The translations under genes were made by a program, and so were the position numbers. A DNA stretch of 64,000 nt, taken from positions 24,343,001 to 24,407,000 of the forward strand of contig OY292275.1 of NCBI GenBank assembly GCA_958496175.1, given 5' to 3'. Shown in pieces: positions 14,001 to 29,000 of the stretch. Under the pieces are notes generated by a model that had not been told where the DNA came from, searched no databases, and worked only from the letters and a program-made list of their open reading frames with translations. Source of the stretch: Sisyra terminalis. Taxonomy: Eukaryota > Arthropoda > Insecta > Neuroptera > Sisyridae. Position 1 is the first letter of the stretch; each line of letters starts with the position of its first letter.

Positions 14001-17000
14001 TTAAGGTACATGTCTTTGAAAATTGAAAAATTATAAGCGGCCTTTAGAAATTAAAATATCGAAATAAAATTTTCATATTCTGAATCTACGTTGGAGAAAA
14101 AAAAGAGTGTGTTTGTACTTATGGACGCACGTAATACTTCTTTGTTAAAGTCTCCTTTTTTTTTGAGAATAAGTTTCAACCGATCTTGTTTTATAAGTTA
14201 TAATAGCTCTTAAAAAAATTTGCATGAATATAATTGGAAAACATTTTATTTTTATTAAACTTAGTTATTATTTCGAAAAAAGTTAACACGTTAATTGATT
14301 TATTCATTAATTCAGAGCTTACACATTATACTTCTCTAGGAGCGTCAGGATAGGGAAAAACATTGGTGTTACGATTCTTGCAACGGAAGTCGGTAATGCT
14401 TTATAAATTTCGGTTGTTCAGGAACGGAATAATTATTACTTTAAATTTTAACTATTTTTTTTTTGGAGTTAATACCTAAGTTAAAAAAGTAATAAAATAT
14501 AGTGTGCTCTAATTATACTCAAACAAATTTTGTTAAGAACATTAGTTATAAAATAAGAATGGTTGAAACTTATTCCTAGGCATAAAAGCACCTTTACAAA
14601 GAAATATAACTTCGTAAGTTCATCAATAAGTGCACATACATATAAAGATTACAAAATTATTTAGTTTTTAAGAGCCTGATTAATGAGTATAGTATAATAT
14701 TTAACTATGATAACACAAATACTCGTAGCAATTTAATAATTGACCAAATCAATGGATTATGATACGATGAAAATTCAACTACCTTTTTCTGTTAATCAGA
14801 AGTTCATAACATCCAAAATTAGGACACATTGAAATAAGCTTTTCTTACAAAATCGATAGCTACCTTTAATGAAAATTTTGTTACCTTTCCTGTACTGAAA
14901 ACAGAAAATTTATCTCTTTTCATTAAAACTTTAGAAGCGATTTTGTAAAAAAAACGACTTATCGACAAATCACAAAAAAGCTGTTGAAGGAAAAAAGGAG
15001 GAAAAGAAAACGACAAATGTATGTTGGTGTTCAGGTTAAAGATAGCATACATTCAGTAGCTGAAGAATTTTTTGGTTGCAAATTAGGTGCAAAATTGTTG
15101 GTTCCTTTTGTTAGGGATAGTTTGTATTCATAAATACCCATACGAATGTAGCTATGTATATGTATATTTAAAGGTGAATCATATTAAAATCAAATTTTAA
15201 ATAAAAATGACCTTAATTTTTTCCGTAAATTGTATTAAATGCGTAGAGAAGGACGCAAATTTCAAATATTTACATAAAGCAGTATTTGTTTAATTTCCTT
15301 TTCGATTTTTTACATCTTTTACGTGAATTTAATAATAATAAGAACCTGTATATCTACTTGCATATATATTTTGAATAAGGAGCATAAAATGTACGTGCTT
15401 CATTTTAATTTTCCTCGCAGTTAGCTTATATTATATATACGAGAGGACTCAATAACGTGTTGAAGATTGAATTAAATGTAATGAACTCATTTTGGTTGTA
15501 GGTAGGTAATATTGAATTTCTTCAACCGTTAAAATTATAACTTACGTAATAAAATTGTGGTTTCATATTAACATTGGATTGGTATTTCGTTAATTAATAA
15601 AGTTTTTGTAATGCGTGAATGATTGGCGTAAATTTTCTTATGTAATTGAAAGGAATCGTAACATATCAGTTGATACTATATCAAATCATCTTTTTCCATT
15701 TTATTATTCCAGTATGTATTGCACAGTTTATGTACAAAAAATTCAAAATAGTATTAATAAAATAATCAAAAAATGATTCTTTATATTTTAATGGCTTAAA
15801 AGTGGAAGAAGAGGGTGAATATTATAAATTTTAATAGAAAATTATACCACAAACATTGCAAATTTGAAAAATCCTAGTTTAAACATTTAAACTTTGATTA
15901 ACAAAGACTTTTACAGTATACTAAAGCAATCATTTTCTTTAATTTTTTATTTGATTGGTTAATTTTTTAAGTTACCATTTTTTTATAGATTTTTAGGATT
16001 TAAGGTTTAAAGTATTTTTTGATCAACAAAAAATGTGAACGATAGTCATTAATCAAAGAACAACTCATCAATATAAAAAAATATACGATGAAAGATATCA
16101 ATGCCTATACATTAGATATCAATATCTAAATAGTATAGTTCAGGGTAATTTTAGTTATAATAGGTGTGTTAATATTAAACCGAATTTTATTCTGAAAAAA
16201 GGCTTACATTATTTCTATATGTTGATAATTATTTAATTCAAAATAATTCGTTTTACTTACTCTACATTTTTACCATCATTCTAGAAATTTGTGGGTACCA
16301 AGCCAAGAAAAAAAAGTTCATGTATTGAAATATCAATTCGGGATCAGGCGAAAGAATTTCACAATAGAATAAAAATAGAATCTGGAGGATAAAAAATACT
16401 GCATAGTGTTCTTTTTAGATTTGAGCCAAACTTTTGACCACGTAAGATGTGGCACGTAAGACTAATAGAAAGTATTAAAACGACACTAACTGAGCCGTTC
16501 GTAAGTATTCCCCAATCCTATATCTAGAAAACCGCAAGTTCTACGTTACCTATGGCGAAGAACCACCACTGTAGAACATCATATAGGAACCGCAGTACTA
16601 CAGGGTAGTGTTGTCGGGTCTCATTTCTATACTATCTTTACAGCAGATGGTCCAATTAACGAGGAAATAACACTCGCGACCTTTGCTGATAACACTGCGT
16701 AACTGGTTGCCCATAATTGCCCTAGAATAGCCTCTGAGAGGTTTCAAACTTCACTGAATAAACTTCAGTTATGGTTCTGCAAGTGGAGAATCACTATCAA
16801 TAAAACTAAGTTTGTCTACATGGCATTCGCCACATGAAGAGAAACTTATTCTTCGAAGAGAAACTTATTCTTCTGTTTCTCTAAATGGTTACGTTTTACC
16901 CCAGATGACGGATATCAGGTATCTTGGGATACCTTCTACACAAATGCATCATCTTTCGAAAACTGTGGTGGCTCTTGAATGGAAGATCGCAGCTGTTTCT

Positions 17001-20000
17001 CGACAGCAAGTTAACTATTTATAAGTTCATACTCAAACCCATATGGACATATAGAATATAACTTTGAGGAGCCACCTGTGGTTCCAATGTGGATAAGGTT
17101 CAGTGTTTTCAGTCGAAAATCCTGAGGTCAATCACTGTTGCCCCTTGGTACGTAAAGAACTACGACATACACAAGGACCTCATAGTGGCTACGGTTAGAA
17201 GTGAGATAATCAGATACAGTCAAAAGTATGTATCAAAAACTGAATTGCGTCTCATTCCTGGAGCAACTATTTAGAGACCCTGTAACATCTTAACGAGTAT
17301 GGTTACACGAATTGTATTCACAAATTGTACTTTTAAGGTAACTTTTAATTCAACACATTCAATGGGTTTTAAAATGCTGAAGTCGTAAGGAATTTACACT
17401 TTAGCGAAGTGAAAATCTGTATAAAATATCAAAACAAAAAAATAGGCAATAACATAATTTGGCAAACCTTCTATTAGCCATCACCACTACTTATTGGCAA
17501 ATTTTAGATTAATTTTGACACACCTAGTATATAGAGAAAGGGTGAAAGAAAAATTTATAAAGCTTACTAAATTAACTAATGTTAATCAAATAGAAAAATG
17601 ATTGAAATTTCTTCCAAATTAGTTTTAAATTGATGCCGTCAGATGCCGTTGAACTATGTATATAATCTATATATCAAAACTGAACAAAACGGCGTTTTTT
17701 TACTAGTAAATTCACTTGAAATCAAACAGAAAATGGAAAACTGTCTTTCAGAAGTTAAAAAAGAAAAGTCATGGCAATGATAGATTACGTTTCACATGGT
17801 TAACGTAAACTTTTGGTTCAGCTATGCCACTTTTCACAAGAACCAAAATATCAATTTAAATTGACGTTTTATAATTTATGAGTAAATGGTTTTTTTTTAC
17901 TGAAAGGCTCCAGCGAATTATTTTCAATGTTTTTTTAGCTGAGCATAAAATAATTTTTTAACGTTGGAAGTTGAAAAAACTTTTCCATAAACAAAAGTTT
18001 AATTGTTGGTAATATTAAGTGGAAAAAATATTGTTGTGGTCATGTTTTGAAGTACTCAAAATTTGTGGCAGAGATAAGTAATTTAAGGATAATAAAAGTT
18101 TGGAATATATACAAAATTAATTTACGACTTACGAAGTATAAAATATTAGTTCAAGATATTTGTATATTTGATTTAACAGATCAAAACTAATGGGAAATCT
18201 GTGTTTGTGAATTGTAAATAGAACATCAAACGTTTTCTTAATTACCCACTGATATTTATAAAATGGATAGTTTATTACATTTGGATATAATTTTAGTTTA
18301 TGTTATCGAAGGTTGTAGAATTGAAAATTTATGATTTTCAGTAAACACTTGCACAATGTGACAACTTTTCTATGCTATACAATATTATATTGAAACTGGG
18401 AAAATAAACTCCAAATAAAATTATATACACTTATATCTATAAAAAGTAGTAATTTGAAATCAATGGAACTTACCCATTATAAAAAGTGCTTCAACGAAAA
18501 CATCAATTTCCATGGAAGCCCGATCAGTGTTGAAGAAGCTTGCGTTGTATGGTACGACTATAGCCACGTAAAACGTTGCTATAAGAATAAGCCAATCCCA
18601 ACAAGTTTTGAACACTCCGTAATGGGATAGAATAAAACGCGATTTTTTAATAGCTGAAGTTTTATATTCAGGTAACGGGGCTGCTGAAGAATTTAATAAA
18701 TTCTGCAATAAAAGCGAAACAAAGAAAATATGAGATTCAAATTCAATTAGTAATATTTATTGAGTTTAAAAAACGATACGCTTATTAAGAAAGTATGAAT
18801 AGCCTACATTAAAAATTGGAATAATCCAATTAAATATGCCAAAGATTTAAAAAGCATTTACGAAAAAGAAATCGATTCCAGAATGCTTTTAATATTTCGT
18901 TTCAAAAATAATGTTTTATTAAAAATATATGTGCAAAAGTAAACTTTTTGAACTTCAAATTATAAAACGAACAATACAACTAAAGTGTTGCTCCACTTAA
19001 ACTTTGCAATTTTTAAATCTTTTTGTGCAGGTGAAACATGTTTGGAAAAGTTTTCAAGTTCCTCACTTTAAACAGCAAAAAAAGTATGCGAAAGATTCGT
19101 ATGTAAATATTTGAGATTAAACTAAAATATAGCTTCGTAAAACAAAGTGTTTGATATTTATTGGTAAAGTTTATATACTAAAGTTACACAAAATACAAAA
19201 AAAAAAAAACTTTTTATAAAGCAAGTAATTCGAAGTAAATCGTAGTATATAAAAACTCGTAATAATTTGCGTAATATTAATAACCACGAACCGTTTTAGC
19301 TTTTATAATTGAAATTGAGTCAAGTAACGTTAAGTGAACCTTCCATTTTCCGCATGATCATGAAATTTGAATTAATATGTTTTTATCAAAAGAAGCCATT
19401 GCGTACAATTAATTTCCAAAACCGTTTCTAAGAACTTAATTTTCTTAAAAAAATATATATTTATAAAATTTAATTATACTTATAGCAGAAGCTTTCTTAA
19501 TGAAAGCTTCAAAATTAAATGTAAAAAAGTTGCATTTTAATAATATTAAAAAAAATTGAGTATGTTTTAATTCATATATATTTGAAGCATGGGGAAGACC
19601 GAGGATGATTGGTAAAATTGCAGTTTAAACTTTAATATTTTATAATTATACTAGCGAGCTCCGCAGACGTTATCCTGCCTGTAAACGTTGGCTTTTCGTT
19701 TAGCTGGCATAATCGGCATAATTTCGACACCAAAACAAATACTATAAAACCATCATAATTATAAATTCATAAAATGAACTCCAATTAGTGAGTCACACAA
19801 TTTTACGAATTTCAAGTTTATCAATACAATATACAAAATACTTTTTCAATGGCTAACAATTACTATACCTGAATAAGATATATCTTTGCAATACTATGTT
19901 AATATATAAAAATTGATAATAGTGTTTTAACGATCTTTTGATTATTAAATTTGTAATTTCGATTGTTAATTGGATAAAACTTGTCATCTGTTTTAACTTT

Positions 20001-23000
20001 TTTCACTTATAGGGTCCAATAGAGAATCTAAATTATCCAAGGTTCTACTAAAATTCACACAGAAAATTTTAGCAGAAGAGGTCAAATTTAAGTGGGATAT
20101 ATTCTAATTTGCTTTATAAAAGAAATATAAAAGAAGTTTAAATTGGTGAACCTATGTTTGAATAACGCGCGGTTGGATGTTAGTTGGGCTCATTAGGCGG
20201 CACTGAATTTGCATGTAATGTGTATGGGTAGAGTGTGTAATTTTTTAATTTTTATTTATTTATTGAATTTAAATTGAAAATATTTTATTTCTGTGAATCA
20301 AGGTATTTTATTAATTAATTTTATTATTATATATTTAATTATTTATAACAATATCTCTAAAAATATTTGTCATATTTTGAAATTTTGATTTAGTTATTAT
20401 TATTTAATTACAAATATTTTATATAATCTATATTATATGTATATTATTATAGTTTTGAAATTTATGTATGATTGATATATTTTGTATTTATTTTATTTTT
20501 TATAGACGCCTGATGAAGTTACGATACGTAACGAAACGTTGCTAATTGAATAGTAAAAATATTAAATAAAAAAACCGATCTTAAACAACCTGAATTGTCT
20601 TCTTATTTAAAAAAATAAAAGCTGAGATCTGAATTTTATAATCTAGTATGTATTAAATGAAGTAATTTAGTTTCAATTTTTAATTGCTAAAATTGAATTG
20701 TATATGCGACTCTTGTTTTAAAATACTCGCTATTACTTAGGTCAACCTGCTCTTACTACATAGTCAACCTACCCTGAATGTGGGGTTAGTTAAATAATTT
20801 TTCTAAGCTATTGTGAAAGTCTAATTTCTATTGATAAAACTAGTACACCTGATTTTATAGAAAAAGAAAAATTAGTTAACCAACCCCACATTCGAGGTAG
20901 GTTCACTATGTAGTAAGGGCAGGTTGATCTAAGTAATAACAAGTGTTAAATTTTGAAGCAATAGTCCCAAAAAATAAATTTTAGCAATTAAAATTTTTTT
21001 TTTTTTTATAATTAACTTATTCAAATAATTTTCCACCAAAACAAAAAACCTTAAACAAAATAAATTTTCAATCTTTTTGATTTAAAGAATCTCGACTGAT
21101 ATATGGGAATCATGATTACATAAGAGTAAAATTAAAGGTTTTCTTAATTTTTTTTTAACAAAATTTTGTCTAAATTTAATAAATTGTAAAGGAAATATTA
21201 AAACTATCTAGTCAATCAACCCCAAAACAAATAAGTCAACCATCTGTAGATGATTTTTTTTCTCACTTTGTCTGACCTTAATTAAATTACTGAATCAAAA
21301 TTAATGCTATGAAATGCAAAGCTATTGTGCCTCAAATTTAATCAGAATCAGATTTCCGGTAACATGTAATAAAATCGGAAGTATTGCAACGAAAAAAAAA
21401 GATATTGAAAAAAATTAATTATCAACGTTAGTGACGAAATGTAAGCTCAGTTTTCTTCTAACTTCTTGATCTGTATAGTTAAGGACTCTCTATTTATTAA
21501 GACGGACTCTTGACCTTAGTGAAATTTCATTATACTTGTACCTCAGATTAGTTATTAAGAATTCGTCTATCTATTCCTATTATCAATAATTCCCGGTCTC
21601 CCTTATTTTTAAATGAATAAAGTAAAATTTTAATAACAACTTAGGCATACATTGAAATGTTAATGCGTAGTGCAGTCATTCATAAATTGAAGTTAATATT
21701 TTAATAGTTCATTTCCACAATTAATTTAAATTTACTTAATTCTCTTTGTTTTTGGGAGTTTTTATTTTATATTTTTTCAATTTGGAATCTCAATTTAGGT
21801 CTGATGAAGTTACTATATAGGATAAAGAGAACCATTGGATGAAAATAAATATAATTTTTGATGTGTCAAATAAAAATAAATAACACGATGAATAAAAGGA
21901 ATAAAAGGAGATTTAATATTCAAATTGGAATTAAGCATCAAATTATTATAATAATATATAATCGAGATATGTCGTAACAACGTTTATAATTGTCATAACC
22001 AAGGTATAGGTAATTGACAGTTAAATTGGAGTTATTAAGAACTATAGTAGTACCTGAAGAAGTCGGGAAATTGCTAAAATGTGTTGTAGAAAAATAAAAA
22101 TTCAAAAAACTATGTGAATATAAATATTTATTGCAGTTTACTTTTGTATTAAAAATTATTTTATTCTTTTATTTAGGCAATATAGAGTCACGTGGGGTAA
22201 CTGTACGCAGCGGGTAAGTATGTAGTACGCAGTGAGCTTCGTGTGAGTCCTGTAAATGACTATTGACCAAAACATAAAACATGTTCGTTTTTGAGAGCCG
22301 ATATAAGAAATATCGAAATACGGTCATCCCGCCATCCTGTGCCTAGTTACAAGACATTTTAGTTTTTAAACCGTTTTTTTTTGTCAAAATTCAAAAACAT
22401 GATAGAAACATACAATAAGGCTGAGGGAATCAGGAATGTGAATTTTGATAAGAGAAATATAACAATACTTGATCTAAATATCCGTATTTTGTTTGTGATA
22501 ATGCAAAGGGTAATTATTATTTTTATTTTTTTATTTAATTTGACGAGACGGAGCAAGTGTATGGAGTATTAATATGCGTTCACTTACCCAAAAATAAGCC
22601 AAAAAACAACTCCTAGTTAGGAATTCTATTATCCATTATGCGGGGAAAAATACGAAGTTTCACCTACTGAGGAGTTAATTGAATGCAATAGTTGTAAGTC
22701 ATGGTGGAACGAAAACTGCTCTGGTTATATGAGAGGCATTATACATGCTCTGGTTATATGTGACCTGCTAAGTCCATTTTGAAAGATTTTGTAATATAAC
22801 ATTCTATCGAATGACAAACTGATAAACCACTTTAAATATAGAAATTTCAAAATATAGTATGAAAAAAAAACTGATATCTATACTAACTTATTTAACTTAT
22901 ACTTTCTTTTTTCCTTCCCCTGTAAACACTGTTAAAATGGAATTATCAAACTAACACTCTAAGCTGATGATATCTTTATGTATATCTACAATATGTATAT

Positions 23001-26000
23001 ATACCATATGTCTATTATGTACTTCTACTATTAATATAGTATATTGTTACATATTGGGTCCTATTTTCAGACGGCTCTCTACTGCATGAATCATATAAAG
23101 TGAATAAATAAAACAATGAGATGAAAAGACCATCTATAAGTTTCCGCGGAGATCTTTAAAAGATAAAGGACAAAAAGATAATACTACCGGACCATATTTT
23201 TTTTTCAAGAAATCGAAAATGCTGGAAGGTCTAAGCCACTATAAAAAGGGCTCGATCATGAGTAGACTAAGTCTACTTGCAACAATAAATAAGTGTATTA
23301 TGTGAAATAAATGACATTTTCATAACCATATTAAACATCCTAATACAAATCCTTAACGAACCCGTCAAATATAAATAGCTGTTCAAAAATTTTACATGTT
23401 CATAAGAGTAGTAACTCAGTAATAAGTCCAAACGTACACTTACCCCAACTTACGTACACTTAACCGAAGCTGAACGGGTACTTACCCCTCGACGCTGGTC
23501 ACTGTACGCATTTCGTTTCTTGATTAAAAACTTTAATAACAACTATAATTAGAATTAAAAACCTATGTTACATTGTCGTTCCTAAATGTAGAACAAATAA
23601 GAATACATATTATTTTCTTCTAAATAGCATAATTTTATTTTAGAAGTAATTAATTAAAAAATGCGTACAGTTACCTCACGTGACTCAAAATATCGCCGAT
23701 AATAAGCTGGTTTTTAACCGCATGTGGTTCACTTGCAATTAAATGATGTATAAATACATAAAACTTCTTTATTATTGGACACATTATTAGAACTTACATA
23801 TTTTAATCTAAACATTGTTGCAAAATATATGAAACGTAAATGTTGTATTTTGTAAATAAGTAAGGACAGAAAAACTAAATTGATGAACGCATTAACGTTA
23901 GTGTAGACTTTAAAAGCAAAATGATTCAAAGAAAAATTCAAATAACAAATAAAATGTATGATTTAAAATAATAATTACCATTTAAAATAAGTATTGCACA
24001 ATAAATTCTTAAGAAAAAAAAAACTTTCGAGATATATTTTATTATTTCTATAAACATATATGTTTGTTTATTTTAAATTCCGAATAGTTTTATCGCAAAT
24101 AAATTCTTGGTAAAAAATGATAAAGGTTTAAGGGTCTGTGACAGTTGACATGATTACTTTAAAGAAAAATATTCAATCAAATTCCATGCGGTCATGCGGA
24201 AAAGGAGATCCACTTGACGTGAACCCCTTTCAGCGCCACCCTAGCAACTTCACCCCACGGATTAAAAATATTTTCTGCGAGAAGTGAATCAAGTCCTATA
24301 CATTTTTTTAAAATTTTTATTGTTGATAATTTAAAAAATGTCTTATCACTTTTTATATTATAACGATAAAGAGAATGAATTTGTAAATTATTCTTTTACG
24401 ATCAAATGAGGTTACATAAAATTATTCAGAAATTGAATTGAAAGTTTTTGAATTCCATAATTAAAAAGATTTATTATTGGGATATGATATTTGATTTAAG
24501 ACATAAAGAAAATTCTCTCATTGATATTTGGATCACATCTATGTTATCAGAGCTTTAATGGTTATAACATGTAATAAGTTATTGGTTTATCTTCTCTTTG
24601 GAGTCATTAACTTTTTAGCATCACCTAATTAATATAATTTAATTATAATCCAACTCTACGGCATACTAAAAATTTGTAGGTTTTTGTAATATTATGAAAT
24701 CACAACATAGAAAGTAAAGAAAAAATATTTTGAATGATGAAGTAAAATATTTAAATATTGAAAAGATAATCAAATTTTTAGATGTTCAAAGAGGTAAGAT
24801 AAACAAAATTTTTATTTTATTAACCAAACATCAAACACAGGAAATTAATTTTGTATATTCAGACCTAAATTATCTCTGGATTTGCATTAGCATTGCTTTC
24901 TTTCTTCTGGAATTACTTTCAAAAGATTTTATTCATATTAATTATACTTTAAAGGTTTATACTTCAATTTCCTGACAAAACTATTGATTAGTTAGAAATA
25001 ATTTCCGGAGATATTGAAATATTGGGAAAAATAACTGCTGATTTTTTATTGGGTACATACAACCTTTTTTATTTTTTTAACAGTTGGCATATTTTGAGGT
25101 TTCTGCTTTCTGATAGACCAAATTGAGAGCAGTTTTTTGTATCCCTTTACAACTATTGCCATTCTTTATAATGGTTCTAATTATGCATGTATAAAAAAGT
25201 GATAATCTTATATATTAAGACTGTTGATCGGTGAAACGCTTTCGTTGGTGCGGAGAAATAATCTCTCTCACTCTATCCGCTTTCATTCCATGTATATTAC
25301 AACTTGCGTTGTATTTGAACTACTAAGCTTAATATATCTCACTCACTCACTCTTCTCCACCAAATTGCATTTCGTTGAAGTTAAAGCAGCTGATATCTGT
25401 CCGTAATAGTTTCCGTTAGGATGGAGCCTAATTGGTTTTACACTAGTCTATGAAAATATCAACAGTTTAGAGTTGTGATATTATCTAAAATTATTTTTAA
25501 TAGCATCTATTACTTAGACATTCATTTTATTTTAAAACACTACAGTATGTGCAAATACCTAATAAACACCTAGCTTTAAGTAAAAGTCTGATATACCTGC
25601 ATATTGCATATACCTGCTTGAATTTGATCTATAATTTAGATATCAAAACTAAAGGAATAAAATAAGTATATTCAGTTCAAAACTGAAATCATTTGTTCTT
25701 TTAAACTAGGATTGAAATATTTTAGTTCTTAATTTCTTCGCAATTCTTTTAATTTATCGATTTTGTGAGGTGTTTTATCAAATTGTCATACATTTTGTTA
25801 CATACATATTACTGGATTTACTTAAATTAAAAATATTTTGAAAAAGTTCCAATTTTGAATCAATGATATAACCACACTCATCAAACTTTTGACATTAGTG
25901 TATCTATTTCAATCTATTTTTATTGCCAAGTTAGTAAGTTTATTGATTACTAAGCAAAATATTTGAAAATCACATTTTGAATCATTTCATAAATAAATTG

Positions 26001-29000
26001 AAATTTGATGGAACAACTTCAGATGATTTCAGATGGTGAGTAAAACAATATTCTCCACTCTTAATTTATTATTTTTTGCCAGGATTTTTCTTGTGCAGAG
26101 GAATCTTCCATTATTGCATTGCAGAATAAAGTTTTCTCTAATGACAATTCTTGGGAATCTTTGGAGACTTGGCAGATTGACAAAGATTGATTAGGAATCA
26201 AATTAAAACTCTTTATTGAAAAGGCTGTGAAAAGGTGTTCGGATCCAAAGCCGTGTGATTTGATGGACGATGTCGCCAACGTTTTGCAACCTCTCAGAAT
26301 CGTATCTTCTGGGCGTAAAATGCTCCAAAACTAATTTCAAGATGCTCTTTAAGCCGTCTTATATATTGTTCCTGGAGGTCAGAAAAGCATAAAGAAGAAT
26401 AGCAGGCCAACCTAAAAGAGAAGAAACAATTCTTTTCTTTCCAATTGAAGAGCTATTCAATAAAAAATAAAAGCGAGAGAATCACCATCCACATCGGGTG
26501 AAGTCCAAAACCACAATTGTTGGGATTTTTGAGGATCTCTATTCCTTCTGGGTGCTTTTTCTTGAAGAATCCCAAAAATATCAACAGGAATCGTGATTTG
26601 AACTTCATCCGACCTGAGAGGCGATTCTACCAATTTTTAGTTGAATAGCTCTTCAACTAAAAATAAAAGGGTTATTTATTCTATTATTGACCTGCTATTC
26701 TGCTATAAGCTTTTCAGAAATTAGTTTCGACCATATTACAACCCTGAAGATGCAAACAGGAGAAGTCGCGAAGCGATGGTAACATCATCTATCAATGCAC
26801 ACTGCTTTGAATACGAAAGCCTTTTCACAACCTCTTCACAAATGATTTGTATTTGATTAGGACCAACCGTGAAAGTTTCAAATCTAAAATTGATTTGGAA
26901 TATTTGATCACTGTTCAATTTTCTGACATAAATTTGGTACCACTTCCTCCCTTAACATCTAATTGCTTAACTGTTTTATCATTCTTGGTTGGTACGAGTT
27001 GAAAATCTCAAAATTATCGGAATTGAACTTAAAAATACCCAATTGGCGTCAGTGAACATTTAATGCGTTTGAATAAATTTTGAAAATGTTTTTGGTAGTA
27101 ACTGTGCGTTATTACCTTGTGAAACTCGAAAAGTATACAATACCAAATGAGTAGTTCTTTGGGTACTGGTCTAACCATTGCAATATTAATGTCAGAATAA
27201 TAAATATTTTACGAATGGACAAGTCACTCTAGTAATAAAATGTCTTTAGTAGAACTTTCAAATAACTTATAAGCCGATAAATGACAACTGAATGTCTAAA
27301 GGTTCAGAAACGGCATAATTTTACAGTTCTCCTAATATTAAAAATAATAAACTTTACTTATCGTATTATTTATTACGTAGGTAACTATGTGAAAAAATAC
27401 CAAAAACACAAAATGATAAAAATATTTAAAAGTTAAAGACGTAGAACTTGAAATGTTTTGTGCACTATCTACTTGGTGTTGTAGTACCTATCCTGATAAT
27501 ATTATTATACAATTTGAATATACGCAGCATAGTGTAAGCAATACAAAAAATAGTGGATTCAAATTTAATCAATGAGACCATCAATATGACATCTTATAGT
27601 TAATTATTTAAATAACTTTACCGTTTGAGGTTTACATACTAGGGAAACCATAAATGGTCAAATTGAATGCCCGAAAAGAGAACATTGATTATCTCAAAGT
27701 TAAAGGTATTTCATCTATTTAAATGGAATACTAGTTCAATAGTGTTCTCTAATACTAGTTTAAGTTTATGTGATACACATTTTCAATTTTGTTGATTGTG
27801 TACTTTGAATTTCGACTTTTTGATAGAAGAGATATATTCTTACGATATATTGATTCAATTATATACTCATATTTGTATACCAGAGCGTAATTTAAATAGT
27901 TATTTGATAGACTTTTGAGCCATTATTATTATATCAATGAAAAATATATTTTTAATTGTCTTTACTTATGTAAACATTTTGCAAAGGTTTAGTTGAAGTT
28001 ATTAGCTGTTATGAATGTTTGATGTTACAATTTGACAGATATAAAAGCTTTATAGACCCTAAAGGATTTAAAAAAAAATCATTCCATTGAAAATTGTTTC
28101 AAATAAATTAATTTTATGAAATAATTGAAACTCATAAATTTAGATTAATGCAGTATAAAAGAATAAAGTGATTTAAAATTCAATTTAAAATTAATGATTT
28201 ACAGTTGAATTAAACAAAAAAAAAGCTATATATGGAAGAGAGAATTACACAAATGTTAATAATGCGGTTATATGAATGTACAGTTTAAAAACCCTATGTT
28301 CCTATAATGTTATTAATGTTCAATTGAATTCAATTAAAAATAGTTTATTAGAATTTTGTTAAATGTTAAAACAATAAACTACCTATATTAAAACTAAATG
28401 ATTTTTTTACAAATTGGATTGAAAATTACTATTGAAATTTGATTTGGGATGAACACCTACGTGTTTTATTATTGCAGTATCTTTTCTCAACTCATACAGT
28501 TCAATGAATGTTTTATTATAGAATAACAAAGAATTTGGTCTTCCTTTAATATTTTATATTCCAACAAAAGGAATCTATTAACGGCTTATTAACGTCATAT
28601 TTTCAACCCATACCTCAAGTTCTTAACATATTAATATGTGATTCATTTTGTGTTAACGTCAATAATAAATTCGATTGGTACAACAAATAGAGTCGCAGTC
28701 TTTCTAGATAAAAATTATTATTTCTATCTCATGTTTTTTAAAAAATTTTAAGAGATATTTTTTTTAAAAATATATCCATTAAAAAAATTATGATAAAAAA
28801 AATTATGCATGTGCATGATTAGAAAATTAAGGCGTATCTACTTTATAGTTAAATATATACATATATAATGTATAAAAAATATGCATGTGCATGATTAGAA
28901 AATTAAGGTGTACCAACTTTACAATTATATATATTACATAAAATTTTAATATTATGCAACAATAAACGTTACAAAATATTGTAACGTTGAGGTTACCATT

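Larger units (their letters stand above)
12577..18473. other. Elk intron between S1/S2 and S2/S3 exons
   Basis: About 5.9 kb. It contains two copies of a small repeat in opposite orientation (13985-14235 minus, 14510-14650 plus) and a decayed jockey-like LINE (16410-17330). The stretches 12600-13900 and 14700-16300 show only AT-rich sequence. Confidence 0.55.

Noticed and set aside
25224..25406. 60-codon plus ORF with CTCTCTCACTC and CACTCACTCACTC runs
   Set aside because: These are low-complexity repeats and no protein family is recognised.
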